From positions 1 to 59,900 of the forward strand of contig CAAFYZ010000037.1 of NCBI GenBank assembly GCA_900767415.1: a DNA stretch of 59,900 nt, read 5' to 3'. A program made the position numbers and the translations under genes. The stretch is from Clostridia bacterium. GTDB taxonomy: Bacteria > Bacillota > Clostridia > Oscillospirales > CAG-272. Each line of letters begins with the position of its first letter. Position 1 is the first letter of the stretch. Of this stretch, positions 8,409-16,851 are shown piece by piece. The notes below the pieces were generated by a model. It saw only the letters and a list, made by a program, of their open reading frames with translations. It searched no databases and was not told the origin of the DNA.

Positions 8409-9439
8409 TCCGTCGTCCCCTCCGTTTCTTTTTTGTATTGCAGGACGCGCTCACACAGCGCGTCGATCGTGATGTCTTTCAGAATACCTTCGCCGACCCG
8501 ATCGACGAAGACGGCGTGAATTTTGTCGCCCGCACGCTTTTTGTCATAGGTCAGATAGGAGAAGATCTTCTCCGTATCGTCCGGGAATCCGGTCGGCAGA
8601 CCGAGACGGGTCAGTACGGGGAGCAGTCTCCGTCTTACCGGCTCGGAACACATCGGGAGCATACCGAGGGCGACGCATTCTCCGTGCAGAAGCCCCGAGA
8701 GCCCCGACGCCGCCTCGATCGCATGACCGAGCGTATGTCCGAAATTCAGAAGTCGGCGCACCCCGCCTTCCTTTTCGTCTTCGCCGACGATGCGCGACTT
8801 GATGGCGACCGATCGCGATACGATCTCTGTCGCGTCGGGCAGCTCTTCCTTTTCCAATGCGGCAAAAAATTCCGCGTCCGAGGTCAGAGCCATTTTGACC
8901 GCTTCGGCAAGTCCGGCGGCAGTCTGCCGTTCAGGGAGCGTCGCGAGGACGTCGCAGTCGATCACCACCGCCCGCGGAGGATAAAAAGCACCGACCGTGT
9001 TCTTCGTACCGTGAAAGTCGACGGCGCATTTTCCCCCGACCGAAGAGTCCGTCATGGCGAGCATCGTGGTGGGAATGTTATAAAAGTCGATCCCGCGCAT
9101 ATAGCACGCGGCGGCGAATCCCGAGAGATCGCCTACCACGCCGCCACCCACCGCACAGACGGCGGAAGAGCGGGTAAAGCCCGCGTCGAGCATACGGCGA
9201 AGGAGAAGTTCGAAAGAGGCGAGAGATTTGGTTTTTTCCCCTGCGGGAAGGGTGAAGATCTCGCCTTCCGACGCCGCGGCAAGCACGGCGCGTGCGTATT
9301 CCTCTGGGACGCCGTCGTCGGTGACGATCAGCACTTTCCGCCCGTCAAGGGGGAGAAGGTCGCCGATCTTCCCGAGCAGTCCCCGTCCGACCGATACGGG
9401 ATAACTTCCGCCCGCAGACGGAACACGGATGGTTTTCAT
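8405..9439 (-). CDS. aroB: 3-dehydroquinate synthase
   Basis: It is the NAD- and zinc-dependent second enzyme of the pathway, cyclising DAHP. The 344 aa show the NAD-binding stretch GGGVVGDLSGFAAACYMRG, then TTMLAMTDSSVGGK, and the metal ligands in GLAEAVK, NFGHTLGHAIEA and HGECVALGM. The start ATG overlaps the pheA stop (ATGA). Relatives in sugar-like cyclase families differ in the SSVGGK region, so the assignment is firm. Confidence 0.95.
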   Translation of the reverse strand: MKTIRVPSAGGSYPVSVGRGLLGKIGDLLPLDGRKVLIVTDDGVPEEYARAVLAAASEGEIFTLPAGEKTKSLASFELLLRRMLDAGFTRSSAVCAVGGGVVGDLSGFAAACYMRGIDFYNIPTTMLAMTDSSVGGKCAVDFHGTKNTVGAFYPPRAVVIDCDVLATLPERQTAAGLAEAVKMALTSDAEFFAALEKEELPDATEIVSRSVAIKSRIVGEDEKEGGVRRLLNFGHTLGHAIEAASGLSGLLHGECVALGMLPMCSEPVRRRLLPVLTRLGLPTGFPDDTEKIFSYLTYDKKRAGDKIHAVFVDRVGEGILKDITIDALCERVLQYKKETEGTTE

Positions 9440-10533
9440 GCGTTTTCATCTCCTCTTTTGTAAATACCGACGGTTTTCAGACGGTCGCACACGCCGCGGA
9501 GTTTTTCGAGCATGGCGCGCCCCTCGGGGGAGGCGAGGTTGCCTTCCGCCTCCGCGTAGAAATAATATTGCCAGAACAGCTCTTTCATCGGTCGGCTGCG
9601 GAGCGTGCGCAGGTTGAATCCGTGCGCCCCGATGATGTCGATCGCCGAGGCGAGAGCACCCGCGCGGTTCGGTACGGTGAAAAGAAAGACCGAGCGCACG
9701 CCGCTTTCGTCTTCGGGCGGGGTGTGCGGAGCGCGGGAGAAGACGGCAAAGCGCGTGGCGTTGGTCGCCTTTTCGTGAATGTCGGACTCTAACACCGTAA
9801 GTCCGAAGATCTTTGCCGCCTCTGCCGATGCGATGGCGGCGACGGTCGGATCGTCGCACTCCGCGACGTACTTTGCGGCGAGTGCCGTGTTCGGGTATTC
9901 CTCGGTGAGGAACCCGTGGGAGGAAAGATAGGGGGCACATTGCCCGAGTGCCTGCGGGTGGCTGACGACCCGACGGATCTCGGAGAGGGAAGTCCCGGGT
10001 TTTGCCAAAAGGTCCTGCGTGACGGGCATTTCGGTCACGGCATTCAAAAAGAGAGAGCCGGAGAACATCAGGTCGGTTACCGCACCGACCTCCCCCTGAA
10101 AACTGTTTTCAATCGGGAGAACGGCGATGTCGCATTCGCCCTCTTCCACGGCGCGCCATGCGGCAAAAAAGTCCGCGTACGCGACCGCCTCCGCATCGGG
10201 GAAGAGCCGACGCGCCGCAAGGTGGGCAAAAGCACCGACCGTGCCCGCATAGGCGACCCGCTCTCCGAAGAGGAGTTTTTGCTGATACGAGCGGGAGATC
10301 GCCATCACCTCTTTCAGAAAGAGCGTGTAATAAGAGCGCATCTCCTCGTCCCCGACACGCGCGCCGCCCGCCGCGAGGACGGCATTCTCCCGCGAAGGGT
10401 CGAAGACGGGAAGTCCCCGTTTTCCTTTATAAGCGGCGATCTCTTTCGCGGCTTCCATACGGCGGCAGAAGAGTTTTGCCATCTCGCCATCCACTTCGTC
10501 TATGATTTTTCGCGCCCGTTCCAACTCTTCCAT
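9436..10533 (-). CDS. pheA: bifunctional chorismate mutase-prephenate dehydratase
   Basis: It makes phenylpyruvate from chorismate. Residues about 1-88 are an AroQ-type chorismate mutase (RARKIIDEVDGEMAKLFCRR, KGKRGLPVFDPSREN). Residues about 93-265 are prephenate dehydratase (VAYAGTVGAFAHLAA, LPIENSFQGEVGAV, HPQALGQC, and NATRFAVFSR with the catalytic Thr-Arg-Phe). Residues about 280-350 are an ACT domain (PNRAGALASAIDIIGAHGFN, LRSRPMKE), which in this family binds phenylalanine for feedback inhibition. It is the second gene of the operon, 35 bp after the aminotransferase. Because tyrA has no mutase, this mutase probably serves both branches. Confidence 0.95.
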   Translation of the reverse strand: MEELERARKIIDEVDGEMAKLFCRRMEAAKEIAAYKGKRGLPVFDPSRENAVLAAGGARVGDEEMRSYYTLFLKEVMAISRSYQQKLLFGERVAYAGTVGAFAHLAARRLFPDAEAVAYADFFAAWRAVEEGECDIAVLPIENSFQGEVGAVTDLMFSGSLFLNAVTEMPVTQDLLAKPGTSLSEIRRVVSHPQALGQCAPYLSSHGFLTEEYPNTALAAKYVAECDDPTVAAIASAEAAKIFGLTVLESDIHEKATNATRFAVFSRAPHTPPEDESGVRSVFLFTVPNRAGALASAIDIIGAHGFNLRTLRSRPMKELFWQYYFYAEAEGNLASPEGRAMLEKLRGVCDRLKTVGIYKRGDENA

Positions 10534-10568
10534 TGCGCTATCCTTTCATAATGTAAATAATTCTTGTC

Positions 10569-11759
10569 TTAATCCGTTAAACCGTAGTCTTTTGCCAAGG
10601 CACGGAAGGCGGGCAGGGAATCTTCGATTTCCTTTTCGCCGACGCAATAAGCGATTCGTACATACCCCCCAACGCCGAAACTGTCGCTCGGGACGAAGAG
10701 GATGCCGTGTTCTTTCGCCCGCGCGAGAAAGCGGTTGGCATCCGGCTCCGGGGATTTCAGAAACAGATAGAACGCCCCGCGCGGATACACGGGAGAAAAA
10801 CCGTAGGAGACAAGTGCCCGATAGAGCGTCTTTCGGTTTTTGTCATAGGTTTCGAGAGAAGAGACTTTCCCGAGGCAGGCGGGCAGAATTTTTTGGAAGA
10901 GGCACGGCGCGCAGACATATCCGAGCGCACGCGCCGCCCCCGCCACGCCGTCGTAGAGCGCGCGTGCGTCCGTCGCCTTCGGGGAGATCAGCACATAGCC
11001 GATCCGCTCGCCCGGCAGGGAGAGCGACTTGCTGAAAGAGTAGCAAATCACCGTGTCGTCGTAGAAGGCGAGAGGAGAGGGGACTTCGAGCCCGTCATAG
11101 ATCAGCTCGCGGTAGGGTTCGTCCGCGACGAGATAGATCGGGTGACCGAACTCCCGCTCCTTTTTTCGGAGCAGATCGGACAGCGCGGCGAGCTCTTCCC
11201 GCGATACGACGGCACCCGTCGGATTGTTCGGGGAATTGTAGAGGAGGAGCGCGGTCTTTTCCGTGATCGCCTCTCGGATGGCATCGAGGTCGAGAGAGAA
11301 GTCGGGCACCTTCGCCGCGACCTCCCTCACCGTCGCCCCCGCATGGGAGAGGAAGACGCGGTATTCGGGAAAATACGGGGCAATGACGATCGCCTCGTCC
11401 CCCGGGGTCAGGATCGCGCCGAAGGTCGCGGACAGTGCCGCCGCCGCCCCTACCGTCAGATAGAGGAGGTCGGGGTCGACTTCTGCCCCGTAGCGCGCCG
11501 CGAGGTCTTTTGCGACGGCGGCACGCACGGCAAGGTCGCCCGCCGCCGTGGTATATCCGTGCAGGACGGTCGGCTCTGTCGTTTCGATCGCGCGGAGGAG
11601 TGCCGCCGTTACCTCGGCGGGCGGCGGGACGGAGGGGTTGCCGAGCGTGAAGTCATGGATCGCCCCCGCCCCTTCTTCCGCCTTCTTTGCTCTCGCGTAT
11701 TCAAACAGCTCGCGGATCACCGAGCGGTGCGCGCCGAGCCGCCTTGCTTCTTCGTTCAT
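10569..11759 (-). CDS. class I/II pyridoxal-phosphate aminotransferase, aromatic operon
   Basis: This fold-type I aminotransferase (396 aa) has NSPNNPTGAVV, ADEPYRELIYDG, SFSKSLSLPGERIGY with the PLP Lys, and GGYVRIAYCVG with the substrate-carboxylate Arg. As first gene of the aromatic operon it probably transaminates phenylpyruvate and 4-hydroxyphenylpyruvate, or acts as an aspartate or prephenate aminotransferase; motifs alone do not decide. I chose ATG 11759 (MNEEARRLGAHRSVI). Its ribosome binding site is weak, and the frame is open back to GTG 11831, which sits inside the palindrome close to +1. GTG 11786 directly follows AAAAGGAGC and is too close to it to be convincing. Confidence 0.85.
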   Translation of the reverse strand: MNEEARRLGAHRSVIRELFEYARAKKAEEGAGAIHDFTLGNPSVPPPAEVTAALLRAIETTEPTVLHGYTTAAGDLAVRAAVAKDLAARYGAEVDPDLLYLTVGAAAALSATFGAILTPGDEAIVIAPYFPEYRVFLSHAGATVREVAAKVPDFSLDLDAIREAITEKTALLLYNSPNNPTGAVVSREELAALSDLLRKKEREFGHPIYLVADEPYRELIYDGLEVPSPLAFYDDTVICYSFSKSLSLPGERIGYVLISPKATDARALYDGVAGAARALGYVCAPCLFQKILPACLGKVSSLETYDKNRKTLYRALVSYGFSPVYPRGAFYLFLKSPEPDANRFLARAKEHGILFVPSDSFGVGGYVRIAYCVGEKEIEDSLPAFRALAKDYGLTD

Positions 11760-11823
11760 CTGCTTTTCGTGTCGCCCGGGCGGCACGCTCCTTTTCGTTT
11801 GGTCTTGGACGGTTTTTACCGAA

Positions 11824-11838
11824 GTTAACACTGTTAAC
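11824..11838. promoter_or_regulatory. 15-bp palindromic operator candidate
   Basis: GTTAACA-C-TGTTAAC is a perfect 7-1-7 palindrome lying just downstream of the predicted start of transcription of the aromatic operon. A repressor bound here would block the promoter. The divergent TetR-family gene at 12000 is the natural candidate, by inference from position only. Confidence 0.6.
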
Positions 11839-11854
11839 CTGAACTTATGATACT

Positions 11855-11883
11855 ATTATAACAGACACGCGCGAAAAGGTCAA
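11855..11883 (-). promoter_or_regulatory. promoter of the aromatic amino acid operon
   Basis: Read on the minus strand: -35 TTGACC (11878-11883), a 17-bp spacer, -10 TATAAT (11855-11860). No other convincing promoter was seen in the ten-gene run down to 1937, so this probably drives it all. The leader has no T-box or attenuator-like peptide that I can recognise. Confidence 0.8.
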
Positions 11884-11928
11884 GAGTTTTTTCACAAAAA
11901 AGGCGGATCTTTGGGAAAAGACGAAAAC

Positions 11929-11963
11929 TCCCCCTTGCAAGACGGGGGAAAATATGATACAAT
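11929..11963 (+). promoter_or_regulatory. promoter of the TetR gene, palindrome around the -35
   Basis: The -35 TTGCAA (11935-11940) and -10 TACAAT (11958-11963) have a 17-bp spacer. The -35 opens the 9-nt loop of the inverted repeat TCCCCC (11929-11934) / GGGGGA (11944-11949), the same layout as the promoter at 212-250. The -10 lies in a tandem duplication of ATGATACAAT. Confidence 0.65.
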
Positions 11964-11999
11964 AATGATACAATGAGAAAAAACGGAGGAGGGAAGGAT

Positions 12000-12554
12000 A
12001 TGGAAGACGCGAATCTTGAGACCAGCGTGCGGACAAGACTGTTGCTTGCCGGGCTTTCCGAGATGGAAAAGCACGGGGAAGGAGATTTTTCCCTTCGCCG
12101 CGTTGCGAAGGAGGCGCAGGTGTCCTGTGCCGCGCCCTATCGCCATTTCCGCGATAAGGAAGAGCTGATCGACGGTATCTTTTCCTATGTTCTCGAGCGA
12201 TGGGATCTCCTCTGTCATGAAATTGATACGGCGTTTTCCGCCGACCCCGCCCGCCATCTTTGCGGGCTTTCCCTTGCGTATCTCCGTTTCTGGCTATCGA
12301 ATCCGAACTACCGCTCCGTCCTGCTTTCCCGCACCGCCACCCGTCGCCGCGAGGCGTTCGATGCCCCGCTTTGCCGCGCCGCGGACGCGTATGCCGCCTC
12401 CCTCGGCAGAGGTGCGGAGGAGAGAGCGCGCTTGACCTTCGCGATTCTGACGACCGTTTACGGGGCGTCGCTCCTTGCACCCGACGACGAAAAAAAGAGG
12501 CAGGACGCCGTGCGCCTTGCCAAAGAACAGATAGAGAGCATCGTCGGAAGATAA
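12000..12554 (+). CDS. TetR/AcrR family transcriptional regulator
   Basis: The 184-aa protein has an N-terminal helix-turn-helix of the TetR type at about residues 28-62 (FSLRRVAKEAQVSCAAPYRHF followed by RDKEELIDGIF). Its C-terminal helical domain should hold the ligand pocket and dimer interface. The start is ATG 12000, with GGAGGAGGGAAGG just upstream; the ATG nine codons earlier lies about at +1 and lacks a ribosome binding site. It is divergent from the aromatic operon with 240 bp between them, and the palindrome at 11824-11838 lies on the operon side. Control of that operon is a reasonable but untested inference. Confidence 0.88.
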   Translation: MEDANLETSVRTRLLLAGLSEMEKHGEGDFSLRRVAKEAQVSCAAPYRHFRDKEELIDGIFSYVLERWDLLCHEIDTAFSADPARHLCGLSLAYLRFWLSNPNYRSVLLSRTATRRREAFDAPLCRAADAYAASLGRGAEERARLTFAILTTVYGASLLAPDDEKKRQDAVRLAKEQIESIVGR

Positions 12555-12613
12555 GCCACGCTTTTCTTTGCGAAAAGGGAAGAACTATTTACATTTTCGC
12601 ATAGTATTCCTTC

Positions 12614-12656
12614 AAAAAAGCGGTCAAAGACCCGAAAAGGTCTTTGACCGCTTTTT
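12614..12656. terminator. bidirectional intrinsic terminator
   Basis: AAAAAAGCGGTCAAAGACC pairs with GGTCTTTGACCGCTTTTT between the convergent TetR gene and the M29 peptidase. A near-perfect stem with A and T tracts on either side serves both genes. Confidence 0.92.
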
Positions 12657-12666
12657 ATATTTTCAG

Positions 12667-13890
12667 TCAGAAAGAGAAAGTTCCGTTTTTGAAGATTTCG
12701 ACCGTCTTCCCGTCTTCCGTCAGCGCGGTGATCGAGAGGTCGGGCGTACCGATCATAAAGTCTTCGTGCACGATGGAATCGTTGATGCCCATTTTGTGCA
12801 ACTCTTCTTCGCTGTATTTTTCGTAGTCGCGGATCAGATTGGTAAAGCCGCGACCGAGTGCCAGATGGCAGGCGGCGTTCTCGTCGAACAGCGTGTTGTA
12901 GAAGAGAATGCCCGTCTTGTTGATGGGGGATTCGTAAGGGACGAGGGCACATTCGCCGAGGTATGCCGCGCCTTCGTCCATGCCGATGATCTCGCGCAGA
13001 AGTTCTTCGCCCTTTTCCGCACCGACCTCGACCGCGCGTCCGCCCTCAAAGCGGATCCGGAAGTTTTCGATCAGCTGACCGCCGTAGGAAAGTGGTTTCG
13101 AGGAATAGACGATACCGTCCGCGTCTCCCCGTCTCGGAGAGGTGAAGACCTCTTCGGTCGGGATGTTCGGATTGAAGTAGGTGCCGCCGAGCGTGCGCTC
13201 GCCGCCCGCGCAGAAGAGCGCGTTCGGCAGCAGCCCGACGCGAAAATCGGTGCCGTTTGCCGCCTTGTAGTGCAACTCGCGGATCTTCAGCGAGTTGAGA
13301 TAATCACAGCGGTTTTGCAGATCTTCGTTGTGTCTGTCCCATGCGGCGACGGGATCGTCGTCGACGCGGGAGGTGTCGAGGATCGCCGACCAGAGTTTTT
13401 CCACCGAGGTGCTGACTCGTGTATCGGGGAAGAGTTTTTTCGCCCAGGCATTTCCGGGGACGGCGGCGATGCACCACTGATAGCGGTTTTCCATGCGGTT
13501 GCGGATCGGCTTGATCGTAGCGGCACGCTCCCGCATCGCGGCTGCGTATTTTTTCTGATTGATTCCGTTCAGTCCGTCGGGATCTTCGGAGATCAGATAG
13601 ATCTTGCAGGGGAGCACTTTCGCCTGATGTTCCCATTTTTCGATCTGCCAGTCTTCGAGATGACCGAGCACTTTCCCCGAGCAATAGCGCACGTCCGATC
13701 GCATGAGGGGCTGATAGGTCCAGTCTACCGATACCTTCGACGCACCGAGACGGTAGCATTCGTCGGCGACCATGCGGACGAACTCCGGTTGATCGAGCTC
13801 CGCGGTGATGAGGACTTCCTGTCCTTTTTGTACGTTGACGCCCGCTTTTGCGATCAGGCGGGCATAGTTTTTCAGTCTCTTTTTGTTCAT
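12667..13890 (-). CDS. M29 family metallo-aminopeptidase (AmpS/AmpT type)
   Basis: This 407-aa cytoplasmic aminopeptidase of family M29 removes N-terminal residues from peptides using two divalent metals. The C-terminal half has the family metal-ligand segments: NIPTEEVFTSP, YLGECALVPY, NTLFDENAACHLALG, and SIVHEDFMIGTPDLSI. The N-terminal half has the usual YARLIAKAGVNVQKGQ start. It follows pepD by 36 bp on the same strand, so the two are probably co-transcribed from the promoter at 15390. The pairing suggests a role in dipeptide and peptide utilisation or protein turnover. Confidence 0.92.
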   Translation of the reverse strand: MNKKRLKNYARLIAKAGVNVQKGQEVLITAELDQPEFVRMVADECYRLGASKVSVDWTYQPLMRSDVRYCSGKVLGHLEDWQIEKWEHQAKVLPCKIYLISEDPDGLNGINQKKYAAAMRERAATIKPIRNRMENRYQWCIAAVPGNAWAKKLFPDTRVSTSVEKLWSAILDTSRVDDDPVAAWDRHNEDLQNRCDYLNSLKIRELHYKAANGTDFRVGLLPNALFCAGGERTLGGTYFNPNIPTEEVFTSPRRGDADGIVYSSKPLSYGGQLIENFRIRFEGGRAVEVGAEKGEELLREIIGMDEGAAYLGECALVPYESPINKTGILFYNTLFDENAACHLALGRGFTNLIRDYEKYSEEELHKMGINDSIVHEDFMIGTPDLSITALTEDGKTVEIFKNGTFSF

Positions 13891-13926
13891 TTCGTTTTCC
13901 TCTTGTTTTTCTCTTTTTTCGGCATC

Positions 13927-15357
13927 TCAGAGTGCGGCGAGCACGCGCAGAAGATATTCGTACACCCGCACGAAGGAAGGAATCGACAGATGCTCCTCCG
14001 TCGTGTGAATGTCGAAGTTGTCGGGACCGAGCGACACGCAGTCAAGTCCCGGGAGTTTGGAGGAGAGAATCCCGCACTCCAGCCCGGCGTGGATCACCAG
14101 CACCTTCGCCTCTTTTCCGTACATCTCACGGAAGAGGCGGCAGAGAAGGTCGCGGAGCGGAGAGTCTTCGCGGTATTCCCACGCGGGATATTCTCCGCGC
14201 ACGCTCGCCGTGCCCCCCACATCCGTCGCGAGACGGCGGAGCGTCGCGATCAGGGCGTCCTTTTCTTCCTCCTTCGAGGAGCGCACCGAGTGCGTGATAT
14301 GAAGGCCGTTTTCGGTATCGAGCACACCGAGATTTAAAGACGTCTCGACGAGTCCCGCGATCGCTTGGCTCATCGCCTGCACGCCGTTCGGCACTCGGGA
14401 GAGAAGAGAGAGAAAACGGTCGGTGTCCGAAGAAGAATAGGCGTCTTTTATATCGGAGACTTTCTCCGCTTTTATCGTCGCGCCCGGCTCTTTTTCTCTG
14501 ATATTTGTCAATGATTCTTTGCATATCGCGTCGATTTCTTCGAGATCCACGCCTTCCGCGAAGAAAACGCACTCCGCGTTCCTCGGGATGGCGTTGTCTG
14601 CGTTTCCGCCGAGCGCGGACGCGATGCGGACACTGCCGCGCGCACGCACCGCCGCGAGAATGTGCGCAAGGAGGAGAATCGCGTTCTCCCGTCCCTTGTC
14701 GATCTCCGCACCGCTGTGCCCGCCGGTAAGTCCGCCGATCTTCACGCGGAAGGCGGTGCCCGTCGCGCTCTCTTTGCACGCGCCGAGCGACAGATCGACT
14801 CTCGCCCCGCCGGCACAACCGACGGTAAAGACGCCTTCGTCGTCCGAGTCGATATTGATCATCACCCGTCCGCGGATCGGCGTCGGGTCGAGGGCGGTCG
14901 CACCGAGCAGACCGACCTCTTCCTCCGAGGTGAAGAGGGCTTCGAACTCCGGGTGTGCGAGCGAGTCGTCGTCCAGGATCGCGAGCGCGTATGCCACGGC
15001 GACGCCGTCGTCTCCGCCGAGCGTCGTTCCGTCCGCACGGAGAAAGTCGCCGTCCCGCACGAGCGTGATCGGCTCGGTCTCCATGTCGATCTTCTTTTCG
15101 GGGAGATGTTCGGGGACCATGTCGATATGCCCCTGGAACACTACCGTCGGGTGCGATTCGTACCCCGCGGACGCACCCTTGCGGATCAGGACGTTGTTCG
15201 CCTTGTCGCGCACGCAGAACAGCCCGCGCTCCCGTGCGAACGCTTCGAGATAATCGGCGAGTTTGTCCGTGTGGAAGGAGACGTGCGGAATCTTCGAGAT
15301 TTCTTCAAAAAAGCGAAATGCCCGTTCCGCCGTCGGATAGTCGGAAAATGAGAGCAT
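13927..15357 (-). CDS. pepD: aminoacyl-histidine dipeptidase (M20)
   Basis: The 476-aa zinc dipeptidase of the PepD/carnosinase-like M20 family has the complete metal site: FQGHIDMVPE (His and Asp), LGGDDGVAVAYA (bridging Asp), FTSEEEVGLLGA (Glu pair), NIDSDDEGVFTVG (Asp) and DIHTTEEHLSIPSF (C-terminal His). IHAGLECGILSSKLPG is the usual lid-domain motif. Length is typical (about 480). No signal peptide is present, so it works in the cytoplasm on imported dipeptides. It is the first gene of a two-gene unit with the M29 aminopeptidase, and its promoter lies back to back with that of the divergent M18 gene. Confidence 0.94.
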   Translation of the reverse strand: MLSFSDYPTAERAFRFFEEISKIPHVSFHTDKLADYLEAFARERGLFCVRDKANNVLIRKGASAGYESHPTVVFQGHIDMVPEHLPEKKIDMETEPITLVRDGDFLRADGTTLGGDDGVAVAYALAILDDDSLAHPEFEALFTSEEEVGLLGATALDPTPIRGRVMINIDSDDEGVFTVGCAGGARVDLSLGACKESATGTAFRVKIGGLTGGHSGAEIDKGRENAILLLAHILAAVRARGSVRIASALGGNADNAIPRNAECVFFAEGVDLEEIDAICKESLTNIREKEPGATIKAEKVSDIKDAYSSSDTDRFLSLLSRVPNGVQAMSQAIAGLVETSLNLGVLDTENGLHITHSVRSSKEEEKDALIATLRRLATDVGGTASVRGEYPAWEYREDSPLRDLLCRLFREMYGKEAKVLVIHAGLECGILSSKLPGLDCVSLGPDNFDIHTTEEHLSIPSFVRVYEYLLRVLAAL

Positions 15358-15389
15358 AAAAATACCTCCGTCCGGAATACTTTTTTTCT

Positions 15390-15418
15390 ATTTTACCGCA
15401 AACGCGCGCTTTTTTCAA
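15390..15418 (-). promoter_or_regulatory. pepD promoter
   Basis: On the minus strand: -35 TTGAAA (15413-15418), a 17-bp spacer, -10 TAAAAT (15390-15395). It lies 8 bp from the -35 of the divergent M18 promoter, so the two could be jointly regulated. Confidence 0.7.
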
Positions 15419-15426
15419 GTGCCTTG

Positions 15427-15455
15427 TTGACTTTTTTTCGTTTTCCGTGTAAAAT
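15427..15455 (+). promoter_or_regulatory. promoter of the M18 aminopeptidase gene
   Basis: -35 TTGACT (15427-15432), a 17-bp spacer, -10 TAAAAT (15450-15455). Confidence 0.75.
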
Positions 15456-15507
15456 AAAAGAAAAAAAACATCGCGTCGGCACTTTTCGCCGACCGCAGGA
15501 GACCGTT

Positions 15508-16788
15508 ATGCAGGATACCGTAAAGCAACTTTTCGATTTTATCGCCGCCTCGCCGTGCGCCGCTCACACGGTGGAAACCGTCAGACGCCGCCTTCTTTCC
15601 GAAGGGTATGAAGAACGCTCCGAGGGCGCGACGGGTGCACTCTCCGACGGCGGGAAATATTTTGTCGTCCGTAACGGCACGTCGCTGATCGCTTTCCGCT
15701 ATCATCAGAGGGCGCGCGGCTTTTTGATGTGCGCGTCCCACACCGACTCCCCCTCCTTCCGTGTAAAGATGAACGCCGAGTCGCTCGGTGCGTATACACG
15801 CATTGAGACGGAGCCGTACGGCGGTATGATCTATTACACGTGGCTTGACCGTCCGCTTTCCGTCGCGGGGCGCGTGTTCGTCCGCACGCCCGAAGGGATG
15901 GAAGAGCGGCTCGTGAATCTCGACTGCGACCTTCTCACGATCCCGAGCGTCGCCATTCACATGAACCGCACGGTCAACGAAGGATATAAGTGGAATCCCG
16001 CCGTCGACCTTCTTCCCCTCTGCGGTACGGCAGAGGCGAAGGGTGCCTTCGTCGCACGGCTTGCAAAAGAGGCGGGGGCAGACCCCTCCGACATTCTCGC
16101 ACACGACCTTTTCCTCTATAACAGAGAATACGGCAGGAGGGTCGGTGCCGACGGCTCGCTGCTGCTTGCGCCCCGTCTTGACGATCTCGGGTGCGTTTTT
16201 GCATCCGCAGAGGCGTTTCTTGCGGCAAAAGAAGAGGGAGAGATTCCAGTTCTCGCCCTGTTCGACAACGAAGAGGTCGGCTCGGAGACAAAGCAGGGGG
16301 CGGCATCCACCTTCCTGCGGGATACTCTCCGCACGATCGCGGGTGACGCGCTGCCTTCCCTGCTGCAGGGCAGTTTTATGGTAAGCGCGGACAATGCCCA
16401 TGCAAAGCATCCGAACCACCCGGAACTTGCCGACCCGGATCATGCGCCCCTGCTCGGCGGCGGCGTCGTTATCAAATATAACGCCAATCAGCATTACACC
16501 ACTGACGCTTTCTCCGACGCCTTCTTCCGCACCGTGTGCGAGCGCGCGGGCGTTCCGACACAGCGGTATTATAACCGCGCCGACATCCGCGGCGGCTCTA
16601 CGCTCGGCTCGATCTCGGACACGCGCGTATCCGTTCCGACCGTCGACATCGGTCTGCCGCAGCTTGCCATGCACGCCGCGACCGAGACGGCGGCGGCGTC
16701 CGATCTCGATGCGATGATCCGCGCACTCACTGCCTTTTATTCGGCGTCTTTCGTCCGCGACGGGAAGACGACCGTCTTCTCCCGATAA
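15508..16788 (+). CDS. M18 family aminopeptidase
   Basis: The 426-aa aminopeptidase I/aspartyl aminopeptidase-like enzyme forms large oligomers and uses two zinc ions. Motifs in order: ASHTDSPSFRVK (metal His and Asp), VNEGYKWNPAVDLLPL, APRLDDLGCVFAS (bridging Asp), LFDNEEVGSETKQGA (Glu pair), SADNAHAKHPNHPE, and DIGLPQLAMHAATET with the last metal His. The start is ATG 15508, 12 bp after GCAGGAG. The open frame back to 15424 lies in the promoter and is not translated. It is divergent from pepD, making a three-peptidase cluster with M29. Confidence 0.94.
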   Translation: MQDTVKQLFDFIAASPCAAHTVETVRRRLLSEGYEERSEGATGALSDGGKYFVVRNGTSLIAFRYHQRARGFLMCASHTDSPSFRVKMNAESLGAYTRIETEPYGGMIYYTWLDRPLSVAGRVFVRTPEGMEERLVNLDCDLLTIPSVAIHMNRTVNEGYKWNPAVDLLPLCGTAEAKGAFVARLAKEAGADPSDILAHDLFLYNREYGRRVGADGSLLLAPRLDDLGCVFASAEAFLAAKEEGEIPVLALFDNEEVGSETKQGAASTFLRDTLRTIAGDALPSLLQGSFMVSADNAHAKHPNHPELADPDHAPLLGGGVVIKYNANQHYTTDAFSDAFFRTVCERAGVPTQRYYNRADIRGGSTLGSISDTRVSVPTVDIGLPQLAMHAATETAAASDLDAMIRALTAFYSASFVRDGKTTVFSR

Positions 16789-16797
16789 GCGACCCCG

Positions 16798-16847
16798 AAA
16801 AAAATCCCCGACGGAAAAGAACTCCTTTCCGTCGGGGATTTTTTTCG
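16798..16847. terminator. bidirectional intrinsic terminator
   Basis: AAAAAAATCCCCGACGGAAA pairs with TTTCCGTCGGGGATTTTTTT between the convergent M18 peptidase and uxaC genes. Confidence 0.92.
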
Positions 16848-16851
16848 GAAT

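Noticed and set aside
11760..11850. T-box or peptide attenuator in the leader of the aromatic operon
   Set aside because: No specifier stem, T-box sequence or terminator is visible; the leader is under 100 nt.
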